DNA of 13,910 nt from CAYJWS01 sp964373925 (GTDB lineage Bacteria; Patescibacteriota; Patescibacteriia; Buchananbacterales; GWA2-38-13), in assembly GCA_964373925.1 (NCBI GenBank), contig CAYJWS010000026.1, positions 1 through 13,910 on the forward strand, in the 5' to 3' direction. Below, in pieces: positions 6,407-13,849 of this stretch; position 1 is the stretch's first letter; each line of letters opens with the position of its first letter. The notes under the pieces were generated by a model, which did no database searches, was not told the origin of the DNA, and saw only the letters and a list, made by a program, of their open reading frames with translations. A program made the position numbers and the translations under genes.

Positions 6407-9400
6407 ATGAAAAAATTCTTTTTGGGCTTGTACGCGTGCGTTATGGCATCTGCCATTGTTGCCATAATTGTCGTGACAATGTTTTATCTGCCAATTCAGG
6501 CGTTTGTGCTTAAAACTCGCCACAACAACTGGCTTCAAAATGTAAAAAATTACGAAAAAATGAAAATGGCTCCGAGCAAAAAAGTAAGCTATGGAGGGCT
6601 GGGTGAAGGCTGTATACCTCAAAAAAATGGGGAATTATCAGTGGGCGGGCTGGATCGAAATGACGTACCCCGCCTTCCCAAAGCTTCAAGGCTTAGCTAC
6701 GACAATAACGGCGCAAGCCAATACACGTCATATGGCGATGCAAACAATATTTTAGAATTTTATCTTCCAAAACTTGCCTCGCAGTGCTGGCAGATTTCAG
6801 TATTAAGGGAGAGTGAAGCTGTGTGGACAAAAGAAGGCCAGTCATTAAGGATAGCCATTGCTCAAAACCCTTATGGAGGAAAAACGCGAGTTGACTATCA
6901 GCTTGGGCGGGGCGTAGTGCTTGGTGATTTTTATATGGCTCAAGAGGTAAACACGACGTGCGGAGCGGGAATGATCTACTGTCCTGGAGCCGGCGGTTGC
7001 TACGGTGGAACTACTTGCCCCGCAACCAACACTGCTCCAACATGTCCTGCTGCTCCAAGCGGATGCACGAGTGGCTATACCTATGACAGCAACGGATGCC
7101 CAACTGGATGCTATGCCGCCCCGCAAACCACAACATCATGCACAAGCCAATATTCCCAAAACGGATCCTATTCGTGCAATTATTCTCTCTGTCCGAATGG
7201 TTGTACATTTAACGGACCAAATAATTGTCCTGATGGATGCTATACATCTTCTCCTACAACCACGGGAGGATGCCCAAGCGGACAATACTGGTGTCCAAGC
7301 ACAGCATCCTGTAAACCTACAAGCGACACGAACTGTCCTTCCGGAGGAACTGGCGGCACTACTCCGACAGCCTGTACGAGCGAACAAACACGATGTTACG
7401 GATCTTCCAGCGACACCATAGGATGGTGCCAAATGCCGCCTTGCCCATCTTCGGGAAGCACAAGCGGCTGTCCATCTGGACAATACTGGTGCAATGGAGC
7501 ATGTATTTCAAATACTTCAACGTGTTCTACAACTGGCGGCACCGCTTGGCCGAGCACACAGACCGACTGCACCGCTCAGGGCAAGACATGGTGTCCCTCC
7601 GGTTCAGGGACGTCTGCGGGAGCGTGTTATTACAGTGGAACTACATGTCCAATAAGTTGCCCATCGGGCCAATACTCTTGCAACGGTGTTTGTAAGCCCA
7701 CGAGCGACACCAACTGCACGTGGACCGGCGGCGGAACTGGCACGTCGTGCCCGGCTAGCCAATGGATGTGCGATGGTGCCTGTATCTCAACGACTACCGC
7801 TTGCCACGGTTATTATCCCAACGGAAGCCAGTCGTCCACGGGCGGCACGACAACGGGAGGAGGATGCCCAAGCGGACAATATCTATGCAACAACAACTGT
7901 GTAGCCAATGGAAGTTCATGCAATGGATATCCATATTATCCTCCGGGTACCACTGGAACAACTGGGCAGCCAGGCACAAACACACAGCCCACACAAAATT
8001 GCGGCCAGTGCAAAAAATACGATGGAGTAAAATGCGTGTACGCTCAAGCGGGAACAGCGGATCCGTTATGCGGCTCTGGGGCGTATTGCGACGGATATGG
8101 CGGATGCGTAAGATTAGGCTCGGGCAGAACATTCGTTGGAAATGGGGCAATTTGCGGTGATGGATTTTGCGAGCCGAGTTTAGGTGAAAACAAAGACAAC
8201 TGTCCAAAAGAATGTACGAATGCCCCCACTCAAACTCCTCCAACAACGCAAAATCAGAATCAGCGCAATCAACAACAGCAACAAGGACAACAAGATCCAT
8301 ATCCTAGAGGAAATCAAAACCAAGAATTCGGACAAAATCAACGAGGATTCAATGGTCAAAACGAAGAAAATATGCAAAAAATTGACGAGCAAAGGCTCAA
8401 ACAAATGAAACAAGGCCTTAAACAATTTGCTCGTGGCATTGAACAATTTAAAAAGATGATCACTAAAATGAAGCCAAGGCTCGCGAAGCTTGGCGTAGGA
8501 ATACCGGCTGAACTTGAAGCCGCGCTAGCCAAGGCGCCTGAAATACTTAGTAAAATAGACAGCGCTCAAAGCGCAGATGAGCTTCAAAATATTATGACCG
8601 ACATTCAAGACCTTGGAGAAACCATGAGTGAATGGGGTCAAAAATTCGGCGATCTTATGCGCCTTGGAGAAATGCTCAGACAATCTGATAAATCAATAAA
8701 AGACATGCAACGCGCGGTAAAAAGGCTTGAAAGCGGAGCAAAGAAAAATCCAGGAGCTCAAGAATCGTTTACAAATCTTAATACGCTTCTCGGCGAAATG
8801 GTACAAACGCTCAATGAAACAAAAGGGCTAGCCAAAACCGAACCTGACTCGGCGCTCGATAAGCTTGAGGATGAGTTCTTCGGCAAAATGGAAGAATTCT
8901 GGAACTCTGTATCCGAAGTTGATACTATAGTGAATTTCTCTAAAGGAATTTCTCAAGCCAAGAGAGAAATTACCAGAGCTAAACAGAAGATAAAAACGCT
9001 TTCACGAAACAAAAAAATAGATCCCACCCTTATTGCCGACCTCAACGATATTATCGCGCGTCTTGAACAAAAAATCCCTGAAATTCAAAACCTTGCAAAA
9101 CAAGGTTCCGTAGACCCCGAAGATATTCGGGAGCTCTGGGATATTTTTGAAGAATTTGAAAACAAGATGTCGGAAGCTGGCCAAAGCTTTTACGCGCCAA
9201 CAGTAAAGAGGGGCGAGGACGTGAGCTTTGAACTTCAAGATGCATTTGACTTCGGGCCGCGAGGAGGGGGAGAAGGAAGTTTCGGTGAAGGAGGCGGCCC
9301 TGGCGCGTTTGGCGGCGTGCCAACCGGATCGGGAGGTAATTTCGGAGGACCAAATACCGGGGGCTTTGGAGGCGTACCGTCAAGCGGAGGAGTTGGATCT

Positions 9401-9421
9401 ACGGCGCCAGGGGGAAACTAA
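6407..9421 (+). CDS. Large membrane-anchored surface protein, cysteine-rich repeats plus coiled coil (paralog 1)
   Basis: A 1004-residue protein with no family I recognise. Residues 1-33 are an uncleaved signal anchor (basic MKK, hydrophobic about 8-30). Residues 55-178 form an anchor-proximal domain shared with paralog 2, with two conserved cysteines (GCIPQ, CWQIS). Residues 185-603 are Cys-rich: antistasin-like turns (GYTYDSNGCPTGCY), five CPSGQYxC-type repeats (from about 289, 355, 418, 448 and 487), a CGQC-x-CGSGAYC block, and ICGDGFCEP...ENKDNC, a pattern common in secreted proteins. Residues 605-655 are Gln/Asn-rich, 655-935 helical coiled coil, then AFDFGPR (945-951) and a Gly-rich tail. 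An extracellular filament or adhesin-like role is inferred. The start is the first Met before the anchor; its leader is AT-only. A terminator follows at 9437-9474. Confidence 0.93.
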   Translation: MKKFFLGLYACVMASAIVAIIVVTMFYLPIQAFVLKTRHNNWLQNVKNYEKMKMAPSKKVSYGGLGEGCIPQKNGELSVGGLDRNDVPRLPKASRLSYDNNGASQYTSYGDANNILEFYLPKLASQCWQISVLRESEAVWTKEGQSLRIAIAQNPYGGKTRVDYQLGRGVVLGDFYMAQEVNTTCGAGMIYCPGAGGCYGGTTCPATNTAPTCPAAPSGCTSGYTYDSNGCPTGCYAAPQTTTSCTSQYSQNGSYSCNYSLCPNGCTFNGPNNCPDGCYTSSPTTTGGCPSGQYWCPSTASCKPTSDTNCPSGGTGGTTPTACTSEQTRCYGSSSDTIGWCQMPPCPSSGSTSGCPSGQYWCNGACISNTSTCSTTGGTAWPSTQTDCTAQGKTWCPSGSGTSAGACYYSGTTCPISCPSGQYSCNGVCKPTSDTNCTWTGGGTGTSCPASQWMCDGACISTTTACHGYYPNGSQSSTGGTTTGGGCPSGQYLCNNNCVANGSSCNGYPYYPPGTTGTTGQPGTNTQPTQNCGQCKKYDGVKCVYAQAGTADPLCGSGAYCDGYGGCVRLGSGRTFVGNGAICGDGFCEPSLGENKDNCPKECTNAPTQTPPTTQNQNQRNQQQQQGQQDPYPRGNQNQEFGQNQRGFNGQNEENMQKIDEQRLKQMKQGLKQFARGIEQFKKMITKMKPRLAKLGVGIPAELEAALAKAPEILSKIDSAQSADELQNIMTDIQDLGETMSEWGQKFGDLMRLGEMLRQSDKSIKDMQRAVKRLESGAKKNPGAQESFTNLNTLLGEMVQTLNETKGLAKTEPDSALDKLEDEFFGKMEEFWNSVSEVDTIVNFSKGISQAKREITRAKQKIKTLSRNKKIDPTLIADLNDIIARLEQKIPEIQNLAKQGSVDPEDIRELWDIFEEFENKMSEAGQSFYAPTVKRGEDVSFELQDAFDFGPRGGGEGSFGEGGGPGAFGGVPTGSGGNFGGPNTGGFGGVPSSGGVGSTAPGGN

Positions 9422-9436
9422 AAATTCCCGCGAACA

Positions 9437-9474
9437 AAAAAAAGACTCGTGCATAAGCATGGGTCTTTTTTTTG
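9437..9474 (+). terminator. Strong intrinsic terminator after paralog 1
   Basis: Stem GACTCGTGC/GCATGGGTC (9445-9453 with 9458-9466, two G-U pairs) with loop ATAA. An A8 run precedes it and a T8 run follows, so it may also act on the other strand. It begins 16 bp after the stop codon and separates the two paralogs into independent transcripts. Confidence 0.85.
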
Positions 9475-9711
9475 CTTTTTTCATAAATACCATATGTGGC
9501 GGCCCAAAAACCAAAGCGACAACAATAATTGCACAAAAAACAAACAAATTATTATTTTTTATGAAAAAAATGGACAAAAAACAATTACTCATATCACTAA
9601 TGAAGCTATTTATGGTATAATATATAAGGGTGTGGATATGTTAATTTTAAAAAATACTAAAAAACATCATAATATAAATAATTTAAAAAATTTTAAATAT
9701 AAATAAAAAAT
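9475..9711 (+). promoter_or_regulatory. Promoter and leader of paralog 2, with possible 22-codon leader ORF
   Basis: The interval is very AT-rich. An extended -10 (TGG plus TATAAT at 9616-9621) lies inside TTTATGGTATAATA (9609-9622), identical to the block ahead of paralog 1; no good -35 is present. The start near 9628 leads into a GGGTGTGG stretch and an ATG at 9638. That ATG opens a 22-codon Lys/Asn-rich ORF (MLILKNTKKHH...) ending at 9706, five bases before the ATG of paralog 2. As the main ATG has no Shine-Dalgarno, reinitiation from the leader ORF is conceivable. The ORF could also be chance. Nothing else is seen between 9475 and 9600. Confidence 0.5.
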
Positions 9712-11703
9712 ATGAAAAAATTTCTCTACGGAGCATACATGTCAATAATAGCATCCACGGCCATTGCTGTTGTCGCGCTTACCATGTTTTATGCTCCTCT
9801 TAAATTTCATATAGTACAAGAAGCGCGCTATGAAGCATTGGGGCGCGGAATTATGATGCAATATGCCTTGCTCAAAAAAAATCTTATAGCACAGGCCGAA
9901 ATAGAATATTATTGCATACCGCAAAATATTGAGGGTATTGGAGTTGGAGGGCTTAATGGCATTGAAGTACCAAGAATATCTAAAGCATTGCGCCTGGAAT
10001 ACGAAAGCGTAGGATCAAGCCAATACACGAGCACTCTTAATGAAAACAAAATTCTCAATTATTATCTCTCGGAATTGTCAAATAATTGCTGGAAGTTGAG
10101 TGCTATAAATCCGCATGAAATGGTATGGCAAAAAGATGAAAGCGCTCTTAAAATTGCCGTGGCGCAAAGCCCTATCGGCGGAAAATCCAAAATATACTAT
10201 CAAATAGGAAGCGGAACAGTCCTTGGCGTGAGCTACGCGCAAACAGCAGAGGGTTCGGCGCCCCCACCACCGCCACCACCATCGGGTAATTCCGGCTCTG
10301 GATTTAATCCGCCACCACCGTCTGGAAGCACGGGAAACTTTGGACAACAACCGCCGCCTCCGCCATCCGGCACTTCTGGAAATTTTGGACAGCCTTACGC
10401 AGGTATGAATCCTCCCCCTGACGGTTCTTTTGGGCAGCAACAAGGCGGACAAGGTGGATTTGGACAGCCAGGCCAAGAAAAATCCGGGGGTTATTGGTGC
10501 AATGGAAAACAAGTATCGCAGGGAGAGCCATGCAACGGATTTAATCCGCAAGGTCCAAATACTATGGGCTCAAAAAATAATCCCGGTAGCGGACAACAAG
10601 GTTTTGGACAAATGGGACCACAGGGCAGTCAGGGTATGATGAACCGAGGAGGAAACCAACGAAAAAATGAACAGGGCTTTGGGGGTCAAGACAGAGGGCA
10701 AAGAAACGAAGAAAAATTCTCTGAAAATTCGGAATCTGGCGACGATCAAGAGAAAAAAATCGACGAGGGGCGCCTCAAACAAATGAAGCAGGGGCTATCC
10801 CAATTTACAAAAGGCATTTCCCAATTCCAAAAGATGGTAAGCAAAATGAAGCCAAAGCTTGCAAAGCTTGGGGTCGGAATTCCTGCCGAGCTTGAAGCCG
10901 CGCTTGCCAAGGCTCCAGAAATTTTAGAGCAGATAAAAAATGCGCAAAGCGCTGACGAAGTAGAAGAGCTTATGGGAGACATCCAAGATATTGGAGATTC
11001 CATGAAGGAGTGGGGGGGAAAATTCGGAGATCTTATGAAACTCGGTGAGACGCTCAAGCAGGCGGACAAAGAGGTGAAAAATCTTCAAAAGGCTATAAAA
11101 CGACTTCAGACAGCGGCTAAACAAAATCCGGTGGCGCAAGAAGCTATAAATAATCTCAATACGCTTGCAAGCGAGATGTCTCAAATACTTCAAAATGCCA
11201 AAGAGCTCGCGAAGACCGAACCCGACTCCGCGCTTGAAAAACTTGAAAATGAATTTTTCGGCAGAATGGAAGAATTCTGGAATAGCGTTGCCGATGCTGA
11301 TACTATTATTAATATTACCAAAGGATTGGGACAGGCAAAAAAAGAAATTGCAAAGGCGAAAACAAAGATCAAATCGCTTGAAAGAAATAAAAAAATAAAC
11401 CCCGATGACATTCAGGCTATAAAAGATTTGGTTGCGAGCGCGGAAGAAAAGCTAAAAGTACTTGAATCGCTTGCAAGAGAAAAAGCAAGCGCGCAAGATG
11501 TGCAAGCTGTATCAGGAGAGCTTTGGGATGTATTAAAAGAATATGAAAATAAGCTTTCTGAAATAGGACAAGGCTCATACAAACCCAACGTGCAAAGCGG
11601 AGAAAACATCAATTTTCAACTTCCGCAGGCATTTGACTTTGGACCAAGAAATTCCCAAGGGACTGGCGGCGAAGGTAGTCAAGGATTTGATTCAGGATTC
11701 TAG
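9712..11703 (+). CDS. Membrane-anchored surface protein, Pro/Gly/Gln-rich linker plus coiled coil (paralog 2)
   Basis: A 663-residue paralog of the gene just upstream. Residues 1-33 are a signal anchor (MKKFLYGAYMS, same spacing as paralog 1). Residues 65-175 are the shared domain (YCIPQ, SSQYTS, NNCWKLS, GGKSKIYYQIG). Residues 180-345 are a Pro-, Gly- and Gln-rich linker (PPPPPPPSG and FGQ repeats), probably disordered. It contains one WCNGKQVSQGEPCNG segment that resembles a single Cys repeat of paralog 1. Residues 350-620 are a coiled coil closely matching paralog 1, including an identical stretch covering KLGVGIPAELEAALAKAPEI. Residues 640-646 are AFDFGPR, then a short Gly/Ser tail. The function is unknown; it is inferred to be an extracellular anchored rod. 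It has its own promoter and terminator. The ATG leader is A/T only. Confidence 0.93.
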   Translation: MKKFLYGAYMSIIASTAIAVVALTMFYAPLKFHIVQEARYEALGRGIMMQYALLKKNLIAQAEIEYYCIPQNIEGIGVGGLNGIEVPRISKALRLEYESVGSSQYTSTLNENKILNYYLSELSNNCWKLSAINPHEMVWQKDESALKIAVAQSPIGGKSKIYYQIGSGTVLGVSYAQTAEGSAPPPPPPPSGNSGSGFNPPPPSGSTGNFGQQPPPPPSGTSGNFGQPYAGMNPPPDGSFGQQQGGQGGFGQPGQEKSGGYWCNGKQVSQGEPCNGFNPQGPNTMGSKNNPGSGQQGFGQMGPQGSQGMMNRGGNQRKNEQGFGGQDRGQRNEEKFSENSESGDDQEKKIDEGRLKQMKQGLSQFTKGISQFQKMVSKMKPKLAKLGVGIPAELEAALAKAPEILEQIKNAQSADEVEELMGDIQDIGDSMKEWGGKFGDLMKLGETLKQADKEVKNLQKAIKRLQTAAKQNPVAQEAINNLNTLASEMSQILQNAKELAKTEPDSALEKLENEFFGRMEEFWNSVADADTIINITKGLGQAKKEIAKAKTKIKSLERNKKINPDDIQAIKDLVASAEEKLKVLESLAREKASAQDVQAVSGELWDVLKEYENKLSEIGQGSYKPNVQSGENINFQLPQAFDFGPRNSQGTGGEGSQGFDSGF

Positions 11704-11716
11704 TGTTGTCAACTCG

Positions 11717-11750
11717 AAAAAAAGACGCTCGCATTTGAGCGTCTTTTTTA
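11717..11750. terminator. Bidirectional intrinsic terminator between convergent genes
   Basis: Perfect 7-bp stem GACGCTC/GAGCGTC (11724-11730 with 11737-11743), 6-nt loop, T6 after it on the plus strand and T7 after it on the minus strand. It ends the paralog 2 transcript 14 bp after its stop and can also stop transcripts arriving from the convergent gene at 11965-12405. Confidence 0.88.
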
Positions 11751-11805
11751 TTAACACGCAATCCACAATATATTTAGGAAACGCGGCGCCTGCCCGCCGA
11801 CTCGG

Positions 11806-11926
11806 CCTCCGTAGCCACTTCGGCGAAGGGGGCAGCCTCTGGCGAAGGAGGAGGGCAGCACCGACCTGTCCACCGTAGCTTTAGCGAAGGTGGATGATAA
11901 TTTTCCGCCCGAGGCGGATCTGCCTC
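11806..11926. repeat. Cluster of REP-like palindromes
   Basis: The best unit is 11869-11894: arms TCCACC and GGTGGA around GTAGCTTTAGCGAA. A degenerate relative lies at 11806-11832 (CCTCCGTAGC, then GGCGAAGGGGG), and a further GGCGAAGGAGGAG fragment follows near 11841. CCGCC/GGCGG (11905-11917) and GAGGC/GCCTC (11911-11926) overlap as alternative hairpins. No ORF is present. The same unit recurs at 12492-12517. Confidence 0.6.
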
Positions 11927-11964
11927 TGGCATGACAAGTTTTTCTTTGGCGGCATTAAAACTAA

Positions 11965-12405
11965 TTAACAACCTCTAATTTCTATGTTTGGATTTGAAGC
12001 TTTGATAAACGAAACAAATTCATGGAAATCATCTATCTGGTTCAATAGATGTATGGTTCCTTTTGAATGTTTCAATCTCAAAAATCCGATTGAAATAGAC
12101 CATGCTTTTAGAGATTTTATTTCCATCGGGGAAATAGTGGTTCGTTTAAGAAGACTTTTAAATTCAATGTTGTTATCGTCTAAAACTCTAATCTCAAAAG
12201 GAATGCGTAAAAATGCATACCAAACCCAAACTAACACAACTAACCACACGATTCCTATTGGCCATGGTGGACCGTCCGGGCCAAAAAAGTTCGATCCTAT
12301 TATAGGAGAAATGGTAATCACAATTCCAAAAATCGTCATGATTACAAACATAACAAAATATAAAATCAGAAGGGCCTTAGATAAATATAATCTATAAATT
12401 TTCAT
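11965..12405 (-). CDS. Hypothetical two-TM membrane protein, 146 aa
   Basis: No family is recognised with certainty. Residues 11-35 and 46-66 are two hydrophobic helices separated by a short GPDGPPWP loop. The remaining 80 residues alternate beta-like segments (FEIRVLDDNNIEFKSLLKRTTISP, then IGFLRLKHSKGTIHLLNQ) and end in a helix (DDFHEFVSFIKAS). Two helices followed by a cytoplasmic PH-like beta barrel is a common bacterial architecture, so this is a candidate bacterial PH-like membrane protein, inferred from pattern only. It stands alone, flanked by palindromes on both sides and convergent with paralog 2. No Shine-Dalgarno is seen within 15 bp of the ATG (a GAGGAAAG lies about 19 bp upstream, too far). 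Confidence 0.8.
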   Translation of the reverse strand: MKIYRLYLSKALLILYFVMFVIMTIFGIVITISPIIGSNFFGPDGPPWPIGIVWLVVLVWVWYAFLRIPFEIRVLDDNNIEFKSLLKRTTISPMEIKSLKAWSISIGFLRLKHSKGTIHLLNQIDDFHEFVSFIKASNPNIEIRGC

Positions 12406-12642
12406 GGCGACTTTTATTAACTTTCCTCAAAAATAAATGATTAAAAAATTTTCTTCCCCCAAAATGCGAAACCGCCAATTTGTTTTTCTTGTCCGCCATA
12501 GCTTTAGCGACGGTGGAGCCCCCAACCCATCGACAGGCTCGGGGTTGTCCTAAGTTTATTGAAGGACAAAATTGAATACAAATTAGTCGCCGATCCGCCA
12601 GCTGGCGGAGAGGCGAACCTTCAAAACTTGCAATTTCCTACG
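12406..12642. repeat. Intergenic stretch with REP-like palindromes
   Basis: Several hairpin units lie in series. 12492-12517 has arms TCCGCC/GGTGGA around a TAGCTTTAGCGA core and is the second copy of the 11869-11894 unit. 12522-12547 (CAACCC, then CGACAGGCTC, then GGGTTG) is a variant of the widespread CCTTCGACAAGCTCAGGG-type repeat. 12547-12567 has arms GTCCT and AGGAC. 12594-12609 is a perfect 16-bp palindrome TCCGCCAGCTGGCGGA. No gene is seen. Confidence 0.6.
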
Positions 12643-12727
12643 TGGTGCTGGAGGAGAGACTCGAACTCTCAACCCTTGCGGGACACGGTCCTAAGCCGTG
12701 CGCGTATACCAATTCCGCCACTCCAGC
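12643..12727 (-). tRNA. tRNA-Leu (anticodon UAG)
   Basis: An 85-nt gene that folds completely. The acceptor stem is GCTGGAG/CTCCAGC with discriminator A and an encoded CCA (12643-12645). The D arm contains AATTGGTAT. The anticodon stem is CACGG/CCGTG with loop CTTAGGA (anticodon TAG). The long class II variable arm is GTCCCGCAAGGGTT, and the T arm is GAGAG-TTCGAGT-CTCTC. The long variable arm and TAG anticodon identify leucine. It begins about 40 bp after the stop of the 358-aa gene on the same strand and may be co-transcribed with it; no convincing separate promoter was found. Confidence 0.97.
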
Positions 12728-12766
12728 AAATTATGTGTTGTCTTTTTATTTATACAAGATACAAGT

Positions 12767-13843
12767 CTATCGTTCACCTTCGCCTGCCAGTACATGAGTG
12801 CTGAAAACAATAGGTTCTGCATCGAGTTTGGTGAAAATAATTGATACCTTTGCACCCTGATCAGGTTGTAAATTTTTATCTAGCAGAGGGACATTAATAT
12901 AATATTTTCCAAAACTTCTAAAAATACAAGTTTCTCCCTCACTTTCAGGAAGATACAAGTCACCTATAATTCCTCCTGTTTCCTGGATAGCAACTATAAG
13001 AGAAATTGGACTAACAATAATTTCTGAAGAATGATTTTTGAGCGTTGCTATACTTTCATAGCGAGGGGCGGGATTTTTTACCTTCTTGGAGAAATGGGTT
13101 TTTTCTGGAATGAGTCGTGGCGGTGTAGTTGAAACTGAAATCTTATCCATGACATCAACTGCTTGCCTGTCGCTAAGTAAGCTGGTATTGCAGGCAAATC
13201 TTGATAAAGTCTGCCAATTTGGTTTACTTGATCTGATTGCCTCGCGCATGGCTGTGATAAAAATTTTTGCCTCATCTTCATTGAGAATAATTTCATAACC
13301 CTTTCTTTGAGTGGTATGTAAGAGTGCAAATGAAAGATATGGCAATGGAAGGTATGGCTCTGTAGTAATCCTTGCAGTAATTCTTATTTCAGAAAAGAGA
13401 GAGAGGGTGTTGATGCGACTTATCATTTCTTTAAATATCTGCGAGTCTAATACTAAAATATCAGCATAATATGAACTGGGATAATCAACACCTGAAGTGC
13501 GCAACTTATCAAACCGACCCATCCCATGATCAAGGGCATCAATAGCTTTAAAATCATATCCAGTGAGAATAGAAAGAGGCCTAATATTTATATCTTGCGG
13601 ACCAAGAAATTCGAGTTTTCCTTGCATCATTGTAAATTGACTTTCTGTCATTGCCGCAAGTTCTGAAAGTAAAACACGCTCTGCTTCTACTGCCGGTAGT
13701 CTCGTTGGGGGTAGTGGCCTGCGATCAGCAGTCTGGAGTTGCTGGGTGAAAAAAGGCGAGGATTGTTGTAATATAAAAATTCCTGACACAAATATAAATA
13801 TACCTGCAATAATGAAAATAAAGATGAAGGTTTTTTTGTCCAT
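12767..13843 (-). CDS. Hypothetical N-terminally anchored protein, 358 aa
   Basis: No family is recognised. Residues 5-26 form a single hydrophobic helix after MDKK (FIFIFIIAGIFIFVSGIFIL), so the protein is probably anchored with its bulk outside the membrane. Residues 28-55 are a Gln/Pro-rich linker (PLPPTRLPA). The rest is soluble with mixed alpha/beta character: a segment around LDSQIFKEMISRINTLSLFSEIRITARI, and a C-terminal beta-rich part with YYINVPLLDKNLQPDQGAKVSIIF, which resembles a barrel of the kind found in secretion or membrane-fusion proteins; this is weak. The start is the first Met before the helix, 6 nt after the stop of the upstream partial gene, which points to an operon. 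A poor GAGA lies upstream. tRNA-Leu follows about 40 bp downstream. Confidence 0.85.
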   Translation of the reverse strand: MDKKTFIFIFIIAGIFIFVSGIFILQQSSPFFTQQLQTADRRPLPPTRLPAVEAERVLLSELAAMTESQFTMMQGKLEFLGPQDINIRPLSILTGYDFKAIDALDHGMGRFDKLRTSGVDYPSSYYADILVLDSQIFKEMISRINTLSLFSEIRITARITTEPYLPLPYLSFALLHTTQRKGYEIILNEDEAKIFITAMREAIRSSKPNWQTLSRFACNTSLLSDRQAVDVMDKISVSTTPPRLIPEKTHFSKKVKNPAPRYESIATLKNHSSEIIVSPISLIVAIQETGGIIGDLYLPESEGETCIFRSFGKYYINVPLLDKNLQPDQGAKVSIIFTKLDAEPIVFSTHVLAGEGER

Positions 13844-13849
13844 ACAATC

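Noticed and set aside
7265..7930. CRISPR-like repeats
   Set aside because: The repeats are coding (CPSGQYxC units), in frame, and unevenly spaced. No CRISPR array or cas gene is present in the window.
7005..8300. Several long alternative frames on both strands inside the Cys-rich region
   Set aside because: The GC-rich, repetitive DNA of the Cys-rich array keeps other frames open. The main 1004-codon frame has the signal anchor, the repeat pattern and a paralog.
9449..9706. 85-codon plus-strand frame between the paralogs
   Set aside because: It begins inside the terminator stem and runs through the promoter. Only its last 22 codons could be translated as a leader ORF.
11984..12397. 137-codon plus-strand frame
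   Set aside because: It is antisense to the 146-aa two-TM gene. The minus frame has two clear membrane helices and a plausible fold pattern.
12559..12804. 81-codon plus-strand frame
   Set aside because: It crosses palindromes and the complete tRNA-Leu gene on the other strand.
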